A DNA stretch of 64,000 nucleotides from Microplitis mediator (lineage: Eukaryota > Arthropoda > Insecta > Hymenoptera > Braconidae). The stretch is from NCBI RefSeq assembly GCF_029852145.1, contig NC_079974.1, forward strand, positions 15,995,582 through 16,059,581, given 5' to 3'. The notes beneath the pieces are model-generated. The model saw only the letters and a program-made list of their open reading frames with translations. It was not told where the DNA came from and searched no databases. Shown piece after piece: positions 13,829-24,950 of this stretch. Position 1 is the stretch's first letter. Every line of letters begins with the position of its first letter. The position numbers and the translations under genes were made by a program.

Positions 13829-14082
13829 TAATTAAAACTCTTTAAAAAATAATACAATTATTATAAATATAATTTTTTATACTCAGACTCTACTCAGCCA
13901 TTAAATTAAGTATTATTAAATTATTTATTTGTAGCAATATATACTAGCTAATTAATTTAGTTTAAATATTTTTATCATTAAAATAATAATAATATTTAAG
14001 TCAATAAATTATTTGCCGTAAAAATTATTTTACCAATTAATTGTATAAAAAATTTATAATTTTATTCATTGGTTTTAAAATA

Positions 14083-14600
14083 CAGTCGGACTTCGTTACA
14101 AGACTAGTTCGGGACTGATGGGGAAAAAATTCTTAGAATTGAGGTTTCCCCACTATTGTGCTTCTGAGTTTTTTTCGGAAACAAAATCTCTGAATACAAA
14201 ATATAGAACCCCTGTTAACAGTTTTTACGCCCAAGCCTCGCTATAAGACTAAAGACATTTTGCATTTTATCGATGCATTCAGTTCAACTCTGCTCTATTA
14301 TACAGTGAATCTATTTTATATATATTTATAAATAAACAGAATTTTGTCATTCCCTTCTCTTGATCAGTTATGTGAAACCACGAATTTTTAAGTATTCTTT
14401 ATGAAAATGAATTACTTAATTTACAATCGATATGTATGTACATTTTATCTCGATTATAGATGTACTGTTTGTTAGTCTTACAGTGAGATTTCGGCGCAAA
14501 ATTTTCATTGAGTTGTTGGTGGAGGAAGCGTTCCGAGCAAGTTTTAACAAATTGAGGGAAAGGGACTTATAACGCGTAATCTTACAACAGGGTCTGACTG
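14083..14600. mobile_element. Tc1/mariner- or pogo/Tigger-like MITE with TA target site
   Basis: Inverted ends CAGTCGGACTTCGTTACAAG and CAGTCAGACCCTGTTGTAAG are each flanked by TA, the target duplication of the Tc1/mariner-pogo group. The CAGT start and internal SGACTTCGTTA-like motif recall pogo/Tigger MITEs of Hymenoptera. 518 bp, no transposase. It lies between the convergent GPCR and Rab genes. Confidence 0.7.
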
Positions 14601-15116
14601 TATAATTATTTTAACGGGTAAATAAAGCCAAAGAAATGATGTAAATATAAATCAGCACCTTTATTTGATAATTAAAAAATATCACAAAAAAATTATATTA
14701 TTATTATTATATATATTTATTATGTATTTACAAAGACATGTCAAAAATATTTTAAGAGTAATCGTGTATATACAAACTGACTGAGTGAATAATAAAAGTG
14801 AATAAATATATCTACATTTAATTATATTTATGAAATTATTATTATCTGTTGTGAGCAATTATTCACTTTATTTTCCAGCAAACTCATGTTTTATCTCAAT
14901 GATAATTATGTATTAAAGTATAACATAATTATCAACATGTTATGGAATGAAAAATATATGTAAATTATTTTTTAGTTTACAAATTAATTCCATTTTAAAT
15001 TATTTATATAAAAAAAACTATTTATGATTTGTTTTATTTTACTTCTAAAGTCTTATTTTTTTTTTTTAAAGTCTCATGATTTATGGATGTGTGTTGTTTT
15101 TATTTATTCACATAAT

Positions 15117-18100
15117 TCAGGATTTACAGCATCCACTTTTTTCACTGATGAGTGGAGCACCACGGAGTTTTATTGAATCTTTTATTTCATCCTCTATCTT
15201 AGCTTTCAACACATTTTCTACTAAATAATGTATTGCTTCATCTAAAATATTAAATAGATAATTATAAGAATAAATTTTAAATTATCATCATTGAAAAAAT
15301 ATTTTATAAATTTTTCGCTACTTATGCTCGTTAAAGTATTTGTTAAAATAAAAAATTTAAAGACTATAAGATAAAAAAAAAATTATTATTATGATAACTG
15401 AGTATACATTGAAAAAAATATATATATATTTATTACAAAATCTATTAAGTCTATAAAATTTTTATAAATTTAATTTAATAGTTTGTACTCGAATAAAAAA
15501 AAAAGAAAAAAAAAAATCATTGTACAGGAATAAATTCTCCATCGCTAAACTCTAGCCAGTTTTCCGCCTCTTTAATTAATTTTATTGATCAAGTAATTTT
15601 AATTTCTATAATTTATAATTCTCTATCTAGTTGAATCTATTCCTCTCAAATCTCATTTTCAATCCATTGAATTATTATTTTAATAAAAAGTCGAAGAGAA
15701 AAGGTCAATTATTTGTATTTCGCTGTTTTACTTACTTCATTTTTTTTTTTTTTTCAAATATAAAAACCCCTTCATAATTTAAAACATCAAAATTACATTC
15801 AATCATTACAGAGTTAGTAAAAAAAAAGATAATTAATCTTTTATTTCACCCGTAAGTATATGAAATAAATTTATGACTCGATTTTCAAAGGGATTAGATT
15901 ACTGAGAAACCTGAATCTTGTACACAGAATAAAAGAATTTCTTGGTGCAAAAAATTTTTACTTGTCCCAAACAACTTTTTATCTGCCTCAAGAAATTTTT
16001 TACATTATGAATTGAAAACAAAAAAATTCTTGGAGCGAGAATAAATTTTTCTAAGATTAAGAAAACATTTTTGGAGCTAAGGAACTTTTTCTCGTCTTAA
16101 GAAAATGTTTGTTTTCAATTTATAATACAAAAACTTCGCGCCAAAAATTTTTTTTTCTGTGTATATTCGACTGCCCAATTTCAAAACACAGTAGACAAGT
16201 TTTTTAAAATCAATTTTTTAGTATTTTTAGTTCAAGGGGAGTCTAGTGGACATGATTCGATTCATACATCAAAAATTTTATTTTTGCCAGTTACTGTGTT
16301 TTGAAATTGGGCACCCGTATTGTTGAATAATTTACACATGAATGATTATTATTTATTATAATAAATAAAAATAATTACCAATATTTTTGTTTTCCTTAGC
16401 GGATGTGATGTACCATTTTGAAATTTTATTTTCCTTACAAAATTTAATAATTTGTTCAGTAGGAATAGCTACATGTTGTATATCACATTTATTAGCTAAC
16501 AGAACAATCGGAATACTAGAACCATCCGGTAAAATGACCTTCTCTCGTAGATCATTTAACCATTTTTTAACAGACTGGAATGTCGCTACTCGCGATATGT
16601 CGAAAACTAGAGCAGCTGCGACCCTGAGAAAAATTCAAAACAAAATTAATTACGACATTTTGATGTGAAAATTATTCTACTACCTTCATAAATCGAAAAA
16701 AAAAGAAATTTTTTGTACAAGTTAGATTACACAAAAAATAAATAACATAAAATTAATAGTTATTATTATATATAAAGCAAATATTTACGCATATTTATAG
16801 TAAACTCGTGTCATATATCCAAATCTTTCGTGACCAGCGATATCCCTAAAATAAAAGCCGTGATAAATTTAAACGAATATGTGCAAGTGAAAGTTAATAA
16901 GACAGTCAGTAAAATAAAGAAAGTCTTTTTGAAAGTTAATTTATTTATACATATTTTAATTAATATTCAAAATTAAATCATTATTATAATTTTTAATTAG
17001 TATGTTAATAAACAAACTGTATGTACAAGTTTTTAAAATTAGGTAAGGCGACCGCTACTTAGTATTTTTTATATTTATATCCTATAATTAATTATTTTGA
17101 AGCATACAGTCAAAAGATTAATTTCGCAGTATTTTGAATGCATATTGATTAATACAAAATAATTAATTTAGATTCGATTTTGAAATTAGTCTATAAATTC
17201 CGAGAATCGATGCTGCACATTTATCTTCAACTATTATGTAGATAAAAAATCGATTGCGTATTTTGAAAATTTTTCAAGACATTTATGACGTTTTATTACA
17301 AGTTCTGATTTTTATTCGAAATATTATTTGATTCGAAAAAATTAAAAAAAAAATATCTTCTTATTTTAATTTGCCTTTTTTTTTAACAACAATTGCAAGC
17401 AAGTAATAGGTAATACATAATTTTCAAACATTTTTTTTTAATTAAAAAATGAAACTTGACGGTATTTTCATTGGTTTTTAAAAGAACTGTTTATAAAAAT
17501 CTAAAAAAAACACTTTGAGAAAACGTTTAAAGTTTACACTGACCACGACTTCGTCATAAAATAATTGTTTTCAAATAAAAAAAATGTTGAGTCATAAATA
17601 AATTACTAATAATTTTGTTAACAATAAAATGTTCAAAGATAAAAAAAATTATTTAAAAAAGTAGCGGTCTCCTTAAATTAGACTTCCGCATTCTTTTACT
17701 TGACGTCAACAAAACAATTCAACGATTAATTAGTTAATTAATTAAGGAAAAAAAAAAATACCATAATTGCAAATTTATTTTAGTATGAGGATCCCAGTCA
17801 AGTGATTTAATTGCAAAGTCAGCACCTATTGTTATTTTATAATTTGACGAAAATTTTCCTAAAAAAAAAAATTAAATAAATTTTAAAAAGTAAAAAATTA
17901 AACAAAAAAAAAATAATTCTCAGAAAACATATGTACAACTAGTTTAATAATTATGTTAATCAGCAAGTGTTCTATTAAGCTTTGGCGGTAATCTACGAGG
18001 CTTCACTTGTAATTATGTAAATCTTTAATTACATTGAAAAAAAAAAATACTACCAATAATAATAATAACAATAATTATAATTTTTTCCTACTTATTATTA

Positions 18101-18485
18101 CTATTATCTAAAATAAAATTATTAAAAAAGATAATTAAATAATAATAATAATTAATACCTTCCGTATATCTTCTCACGATCGCAGTTTTACCTGAAAATT
18201 ATCAAAGTAATTTTTTTATAAGTTTGTTTAATAAAATTTGAATAAAAGCGAAAAAAAAAAACAAGTCAAAGTAATGCGCACGTTTATTGGCGCAATTGTC
18301 TTGAAAAATCGCATGCGCAAAGTTATAATCACGAGATTTCAATGCCATTTACTTACTTATATTTAATGAAAAACAAACTCACCTACTCCATAATCACCGA
18401 TGATAAGAAATTTAAACAGTAACTCTTTGTGATTATAATTTGAAATAATTACATCGGAGTCTCGTCTTGATTTACGATTATTCAT
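15117..18485 (-). CDS. Rab32: Rab GTPase of the Rab32/38 group, six exons
   Basis: Exons in transcript order: 18383-18485, 18159-18191, 17762-17858, 16789-16845, 16379-16623 and 15117-15241. All have GT-AG ends with consistent phase, giving 219 residues. Motifs in order: FKFLIIGDYGVGKTAIVRRY (P-loop), GKFSSNYKITIGADFA (switch I), LQLWDIAGHERFGYMTRVYY (switch II), LLANKCDI (NKxD), YITSAKENKNIDEA (SAK), and a C-terminal GCCKS for prenylation. The IAG-ERFG sequence and the DLREKVILPDG insert are typical of the Rab32/38/29 group, which serves lysosome-related organelle and mitochondria-ER traffic (fly lightoid). The Gln that normally catalyses GTP hydrolysis in switch II is His here. Rab29-like identity is the main alternative. 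The gene converges with the GPCR. Confidence 0.85.
15922..16162. mobile_element. MITE in the last Rab intron (TTTCTTGGTGC palindrome)
   Basis: Ends ACACAGAATAAAAGAATTTC and the complement of an ACACAGAAAAAAAAATTTTT-like sequence. The interior alternates TTCTTGG(C/T)GC and its complement. A relative lies at 36164-36380. Confidence 0.6.
16172..16312. mobile_element. Short palindromic MITE (TGCCCAATTTCAAAACACAG ends)
   Basis: Inverted ends TGCCCAATTTCAAAACACAG match over about 22 bp; 141 bp in total, 10 bp from the preceding element. No coding potential. Confidence 0.8.
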
Positions 18486-20649
18486 TTTATCACTCACTTT
18501 AATATAAATAATAATTTAAATTTTATTATTTTAACTAAAATTATTTTTTCACCACTCATTAATGTTTATACACACGATCAATAATTATATTGATGGAAAA
18601 TTTTTATAAATAAAATGTATTGATAGGAGGTTAAACACTAAATGACAAGTTGATTCATACTTTGGACTAAGTGGCTGAGAGTGATGATAAGCCACTGAAA
18701 GTATCTTCACGACAGTGACGTTGATGATCCGCTATCATTATATTTTACGTGCCACGAGTCTTAAGTTTATTATTAAATCATATACATTACAAAGTTCAAT
18801 ATATATTATTAATAAAATAATTATTATTACTTATTATTATTTTAAATTTAGATGATTTGTCTCTACCGCTTGTTATTTTACTAATAATATTATTACGACT
18901 ATTGGTCTACGTGTCCTTGTAATACCTTAGATAAAGTGAAAGGAATAGATAAATGATTTTGTTTTGTGAACGTCATATTGCACTGTTTAAAATTTATTTA
19001 ATTATTATTATTATTTATAAAATATTTTATGTAATTTTTTAAATAATTTGTATATATGAATTATGAAATAATTATATGAAGATATTTAAATTTGTGGAAT
19101 GAATTTAATTTTTAAAAAATTATTTAATAGTTCGGATATGCGATAAATTAAAAACGACATAATTATTGATCGAAGATATTGAACAAATTTGTTAATAAAT
19201 AAAAGAGAATAGTTAATTTTGAATAGCGAAATACTTCAATATTTGAAAATCAAATTAGAAAAAAATTTTTAATTAAATCACTAATTAGTAAAGTTTTAAA
19301 TAAGTGACCTTGAATGATAATTGAATATCTGATAAAAAATAAGTATACTCGCTTATATCTTTACTTTCCAAAAGATAAACTTTTATCTTAATCAATTGTC
19401 GACATTATTATGAATTGAATAAAAAAGATAACTGATGAATTAATTATGGAAAATTTGACCACATTTTTAATTCTGTCAAATACTCGGAATTCAAAGCGCG
19501 GCACAGTTACATGTCTACTCAAAATTTAATCTGACTCGAAACATCTATATTGAGGTACAACCATACCAGGTATGATATTTTTAATTGTGTAGTGTATTTC
19601 CGGTCTATATCGTGGTTTAATCGAAGATGTCAATCCGATTCAAAGGAGATTTAACTTCAGTATCTACGGATGAAAAAGATTGTCGATAAAAAAGAAATTC
19701 AATCGATTGAGTTCCGAGAAAACTCCTGACTTTTCCTGGGTCGAGCTTTTCCCGATAGCCAAGCTGACGGCAAGCTACCTGATAGCCACTATCAGCGCAA
19801 GTTAACTTCAAGCTACGGCCGGAATCTGAAGTCAACTTAACAACAAAAGTTGGAGAGCAAAAAGTTGCGGTTTACTTGACAGTAGATTGTCTGTAACTTG
19901 AATTCAATTTGACCACAAGTGTTACTGTCAAACAATGACGTTAAGTTGATTGAAAGTTTCACTTCAAATTGACGGCAAGTTTCTCTATCAAATTACATTC
20001 AGATGACGGCAGTTGATTTGCATCAACTTGCACGCAAGTATTATCTAGCCAAGGCTTACCAGAAACTTGTCGTTAATTTAGCCAAGAATGTTTCACTGCA
20101 AAGCTGGCTGAACAATTATATTTACAGTGTGGCTATCAGGGTTACCTCTAAATTTTGCAAAAATTAACCGAAAATTTTTCTTTAAAACTTTTGCTGTTAA
20201 ATTGTCGGCAAATCCGGGCAGCTAATTTCAATGTCAACTTACTGTCAATTTCAAGCTAAAGTGGCTATTAGGGAATAATAAATAAATCAAGTATATATGA
20301 TTGATTTTTAAATAATTTTAATATTTTTACATTTACTGTTTAGCTTTATGTTAACTATTTAAGTTTTTATTGTTTTATATTTTACTTTTAAGAGTTGAAT
20401 TCTTAAATATAAGTATAGGTTATATGTTTGCCTGCTGTAACAATTCGAGTATTTTTTTTTTTGTATAAAAGTAAAAAAGTATTTCAAAGATCTATGAAAT
20501 CACATATATCCATCAGGCAAATGATTTTTTTCCATTTATAGTTATTTTTTTCGTGACAAATGAATTAGAGGTGCATAAAAAATAATAACTTAACAAAAGA
20601 AAAAATGTAAAAAAAAAAATAATGCATGAAATTAAATGTTTTCATTTTG
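18486..20649. other. Intergenic region between Rab and dUTPase
   Basis: Rab promoter and 5'UTR presumably lie at the left end, since the Rab start is at 18485 on the minus strand. The stretch from about 18660 to 18740 (motifs AGTGGCTGAGAGTGATG and GACAGTGACGTTGATG) is less AT-rich than its surroundings. At right is an AAGTTGAC-rich repeat (19730-20276). The open frame at 19617-19835 lies inside that repeat and is not a gene. Confidence 0.5.
19730..20276. repeat. AAGTTGACGGCAAG-rich repeat
   Basis: The segment repeats AAGTTGAC, ACTTGNCGGCAAG and GCTATCAG-type words in both orientations. GATAGCCA stands near the left and TGGCTATTAGGG at the right. The element at 29627-30354 has the same vocabulary. 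Limits are approximate; it is probably a degraded MITE. Confidence 0.5.
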
Positions 20650-21097
20650 TTATTTTAAACCGGTAGAACCAAATCCACCTTCTCCTCTTTTAGTTTCATC
20701 TAATGATGAAAGCTCTTCAAGTTCCGGATACTCTATTTTTTCACAAATTAATTGAGCCACTCTATCACCGGCAGCAACTTTGAAATCTTCATCACCATGA
20801 TTAAAAAGTACGACGCCGACGTTACCTCTAGTAAAACCAAAAATATAATAGTTGATGTTTATATTTTTAATGTTATGAATTATTCATAAAAATATTAATT
20901 ACCTGTAATCCGCATCAATAACTCCAGCACCAACATTGAGGTGATGTTTCCAAGCAAGTCCTGATCTTGGTGCTACTCTACCATAAGTTCCTTCAGGTAC
21001 TTCAATCTGAATGTCGGTCTTTACTAATTCTTTTCCTTGAGCCGGGATTACATAATCATATGCACTGTTTATTAAAAATATAATTAAACAAAAAAAA

Positions 21098-21148
<51 letters not shown>

Positions 21149-21316
21149 TTTAAAAAAAAAAGAAAAAATTAATGATTACGTTTAAAACATAACCAACAGA
21201 TTTTTTACGTACCTTCGTAGATCATATCCAGCAGCTAAAGCTGATCCTTTTAATGGAGCAAATGCTTTATCAGTAAGTTTCGCAAATTTTAATGTGCAAT
21301 TTTTATTTGACGACAT
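20650..21316 (-). CDS. dUTPase: Deoxyuridine 5'-triphosphate nucleotidohydrolase (dUTPase)
   Basis: Exons 21213-21316, 20903-21064 and 20650-20827 join in phase to 147 residues. All five motifs of the homotrimeric dUTPase family are present in order: AAGYDL (I, about residue 28), APRSGLAWKHH (II), GVIDADYRGNVGVV (III, with the catalytic Asp), GDRVAQLI (IV) and RGEGGFGSTG (V, the P-loop-like C-terminal lid). The enzyme hydrolyses dUTP to dUMP and pyrophosphate, keeping uracil out of DNA and supplying dUMP for thymidylate. No transit peptide is visible, so this is the nuclear/cytosolic form. The length is normal for the family. An E2F-like site lies 85 bp upstream, as expected of an S-phase gene. 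Confidence 0.97.
21099..21149. repeat. TAA microsatellite in dUTPase intron 1
   Basis: About sixteen uninterrupted TAA units between dUTPase exons 1 and 2. Confidence 0.9.
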
Positions 21317-21400
21317 TTTTTAATACAATTGAGTTAATTATAGTTTTTAAAAACTTTTAACAACGCGTCAGTTGAGTTGAGTGTAAACAAAAGCATGAAA

Positions 21401-21409
21401 TTGGCGGGA
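21401..21409. promoter_or_regulatory. E2F-like site upstream of dUTPase
   Basis: TTGGCGGGA matches the core of the E2F/DP consensus (TTTSGCGC and its TTGGCGGGAAA variants). It lies 85 bp upstream of the dUTPase start, in an otherwise AT-rich region. dUTPase is a known E2F target in animals. Binding here is inference. Confidence 0.5.
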
Positions 21410-21430
21410 TTTCATATTGAACAGCATGCG

Positions 21431-21537
21431 CAGTGCTGCCGGATCGTGCGATGATATTTTTACCCCCTCCTGCCATTACACCCCATACTATTTCACCTTG
21501 GGAAGGGGTAAAAAGATCTCATGATCTGACAGCACTG
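21431..21537. mobile_element. Short palindromic element upstream of dUTPase
   Basis: CAGTGCTGCCGGATCGTG on the left faces the complement of CAGTGCTGTCAGATCATG on the right, and both arms run on to TTTTTACCCC. 107 bp. It may overlap the dUTPase promoter. Confidence 0.6.
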
Positions 21538-23271
21538 AGAATTCGCGATCACCTTCATCATGTACTATACTAATAATAAAAAATTTTTTTGGCTGATTGG
21601 TTACTGACATTTTGCACAAAGAGTATTCAATTATTTATATATTCATGAATAAAAACTGAATCGTAAACTAGTTAGTACCAAAAGTTAAAAGTTCAGGAGC
21701 TTTAGAGGAATAGTGAGGTAGACAAATTTGTAACGATTTGAAATTTTGTGGAGTGTGTTCGAAACAAAAAAAAAACAAGAAAAAAAATTGCTACCGGAAA
21801 AAATTCCTGTGCGATTATCATTTTATATGTACAAACAAAAATCGAATCATAGAAACTGCACCAAATTTCAAATCAAAATGTTTAAAACTATTTAAGTAAT
21901 CAATTGTTAAAGTCAAATTCGGAAATTCGTAAGCAATTCATCGTATTTATAACAAATATTAATATTTTCGTATAGTTCACTCATGGAGAATAGAGACAGA
22001 GTCTCTATTCTCAATGAGTTCACCGTAGCAGCATTGGCTTGAAACGCGCTGTAAGAACCGCTTGAATGCAGCAACTGGTGTGAGTTGAACGAAGAACTCG
22101 CGCAGATAAAAAATGAAAATTAGTTATTTGTAAAAAAATCTGAGCGTCGGATGGCCTTGCGGGCCCCCCAAAACTTCCCGCTGTTTTTGAGCTCAAAAAG
22201 CTCGACAATATTAGTGTGAATACATTTTCGAGCTCTTCGAGCTCAAAATCGGTTCATTCATTCAAAAGTTACAGAATGTTTACATACGTACGTACATACA
22301 CACATACATGCACTCGGACATCATCTCGACATTAGTCAGGATAGCTTCCTAGAACCTCAAAACGTCAAGATTTGATAAAAATTCGATTTTGGAAAATCGG
22401 ATCGAAACCAATAACTTCCCGAATTTTTGAAAATTTTCAATTTTCTTAGCGGGTAGTTAAAAATCAAAACTTTTACAAAACTCAAAGTAAAAATCACAAT
22501 ATATTATTTAGGATAATAATTTCTGTTGATTATAAAAATTACTGCATTTAAAATAAAATTTACTATCGACAAATGAAAGTTATAATGTACCAATAATTTT
22601 TACTACTGTACTTAGTAAATATTAGTTAGTGCGCTTTGTGAAAGATGTATTCTGGCAAGTAATTTTTACAATTCAGATAGTAGTATTTCCAATCTCAAAT
22701 AGTAATTCTATCTTCCGGAGTAGCAATTTGTCTTACCGACATTCTAAAATGTACTTTACCTACGTAAAATTACATTGGAAATGTAATATTTATCAACTAC
22801 GAAACAAAAATTGCGACTAATGTACCAACTTTTAATAATTCCAACAACAATTACTACTTTTTGTAAGATTGAAGTATTTTTATATGAATAAGTAAATATT
22901 GATTTTTTTCAAGCGATAATTTAACGAAGCTTTATTGTAATTATTATCATAAGTGAAAATTACAATCTAGATAGTAATAATTGAAATAAAAAATTACTTC
23001 TCTGCAAATCATCGTAATTTTTTTTATGGATTGTAATTTTTTATTTAAGATAGCAAATTTTTCATTGTGGTTGTAATTATTATTTAATTTTGACCTGCAT
23101 TTTTCTCCGTGTAAAAATGTTTTCTTTTGTACTTAGAGAGTGATAATAATAAAAGGGGTTAATATAAGTCAAGCATTGAAGCTCGGCTTTAAATAGTTTA
23201 ACAATTTTGTTAAATTGATAAAAATATTTAACTGTGAAAAATTATAAATTTGAAAAATTGAGTTCACTTAC
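21538..23271. other. Non-coding stretch with a long stem-loop and one dispersed-repeat copy
   Basis: Contains an inverted repeat at 21973-22022 (arms GAGAATAGAGAC with a 3-bp loop) and a copy of the AACTTCCCGC repeat. The block at about 22480-23112 is AT-rich and ends in TTTTTCTCCGTG, the terminus of the CACGGAG MITE group; its other end is not recognised. The open frames at 22020-22208 and 22629-22820 show no family resemblance. Confidence 0.5.
22139..22465 (-). repeat. AACTTCCCGC repeat family, short copy
   Basis: The left edge reads GGCCTTGCGGGCCCCCC then AAAACTTCCCGCTG; the right edge reads TTTTCTTAGCGGGTAGTT. Between them are CGAGCTCTTCGAGCTC, a TACGTACGTACATACA tract and a block beginning CACTCGGACATCATCTCGAC, all shared with copies at 30619, 38022, 39288 and 50371. 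The tandem internal units of the longer copies are mostly missing. Confidence 0.85.
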
Positions 23272-24950
23272 CACGCCGAGAAACATCCAGACCAGCAGAC
23301 AATTCTTTCGGTTTCTACAAAAATAGTTATAAGACAATTTTTATTATTTAATACGTAATAATTGATGGACAAATTATTAGATCATAAAATTAATGTTTTG
23401 TTACCTTGGCGGACGTTATTATAAATTTCCCGCTGCTGAATCCACTCTGTCTGGAAGCAAATCTAGTTATTCTTGACTTTCTTGATGGCAACATTATCAA
23501 AATTTTCTGAACAACTGGAAAATAGAATTTAAAGTTTTTACCACCTCTAAAATATGATTAGCATAAAATAATTGATATTTATTAAAAATACTTCGATAGT
23601 ATTCATAAAAATGCTATCGAAATAAAATTGATTTATTTAAATACTAAAGTTCATAAAATGAACACGAAATATCGTTTATATTTGAATTTTTTAGTTTAAA
23701 AAATTATTTTCACCTTATCGTCATCAATAAAAAATCGGAAAAATTTATGTACAAGGTGGTTTTGACCGTCTTGACCAGTGGATGTTGAACACAATGGATA
23801 TTTTAGTGGCGACTTCTGTAAGCTTCAGCGCTGATGGCAGTTTTTTAAAATTTGAATTTCCCTCTTGGCGGCTATGTTCGTTCCATGATGTCTAGCTGTT
23901 GCTTCATCGGATTCCATTGTTTTGATATCAATATATTTTTGGATTTTTTTTTGTTTTGAATTTGGAGCCTGAAATGAAAATTAAATATTTTCATTAATTT
24001 AATTTAATTAATCATTTTTCTAATTCGTGATATTGAAATATTTAAGCGTTGATTAAATTAAATAAATTAATTAATTAAAAAAAAAAAAAATTTTCCAACG
24101 ACTTTTATTTTAATAATACGACAAAGGTAGAATATTTATTAATTATTTGAATTTTCAAGAATAAAATCACAAGAAAAATAAATTATTTGTGCCAAGAGAA
24201 GTCTGAGTGTAATTAATATATTTTGGCCAATAAATATCAAGCGTTTTAAAAAAATTATTACCTAGATGTATTCCTCCATATTTAATGAAGCTAAAGTTGA
24301 CATTAATTATAGATTCTGAGTTGGAATTAACGCAAAAAGTTAATTAAACAACATCCGAGTGCATTGAGGATATTGACTCGTCGTAGACATGACACTTTTT
24401 GAGATCTGAACTGAAGCCCGAATCATCTCGAAGGAGATACCACTCAACGGCTATTGGCGCTGCTGTAACTGCGCGCGCCCTCATCAAAAGCGCGGGAGTT
24501 TTAAATCTCGAATAATTACCAAAAAAAATGACCCAATTATTCGTTTAGTTTTAACTTTTAAACAATCGATCACGATAATTTTAAACAAATAATAAGTCAA
24601 TTAAATAAATTCTTTTTTCAATCCTCACCCTCGTCTATTTCTCGCGATGAATTATGAAAATATCAATGAGACGCAGCCTGACTATCAACCAAAACTTATC
24701 AAATAATAATCAATAAATAACTAAGAAATAAATGGAATTATTTTTCTGATTATCCAACATGAAAGTTGGGTAATTATATTCACAATTAATATAATTTCTA
24801 ATTATATTTTTTTAATTCTCCAATAGATAATCCAATTTTTCAATATTATTTAATATTTTATCATTTGTTAAACAGTAAGTCGTAAATTCAATTTATTTTT
24901 ATAAAAAAAAGTTTTAAAGAATTTTAAAATCAACTTACTTTTGCCGCCAT
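23272..24950 (-). pseudogene. Inverted copy of the triplicated exon locus (no terminal exon found)
   Basis: Reading on the minus strand: an exon MAAK (24939-24950, good GTAAGT donor); an exon from 23968 reading APNSKQKKIQKYIDIKTM and on to a TGA; then two exons, 23405-23432 and 23272-23314, that match exon b and exon c of the plus-strand gene (TSAK then KPKELSAGLDVSRR against KLKELSAGLDISWR). The 90-bp spacing between them is also conserved. The block at 23805-23873 matches the first-exon block at 26371 and 27236. No counterpart of the terminal exon at 31715 is visible. The frame stops before the b/c exons unless translation starts later (for example MLPSRKSR at about 23493). It could be a broken duplicate, or a live gene whose model I have wrong. 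Confidence 0.4.

Noticed and set aside
19617..19835. Minus-strand frame with cysteine-containing repeats (a scavenger-receptor-like look)
   Set aside because: It lies in the AAGTTGAC repeat, whose words recur in both orientations, so the resemblance is accidental.
23105..23240. Possible further exon (VKYFYQFNKIVKLF) for the inverted copy
   Set aside because: It follows a good acceptor in the right phase, but the frame runs into a transposon terminus and has no counterpart elsewhere.
20650..23432. Idea that the inverted exon pair supplies an alternative first exon for dUTPase
   Set aside because: The donor after exon c is phase 1, while dUTPase exon 2 needs phase 2, so the join would shift the frame.
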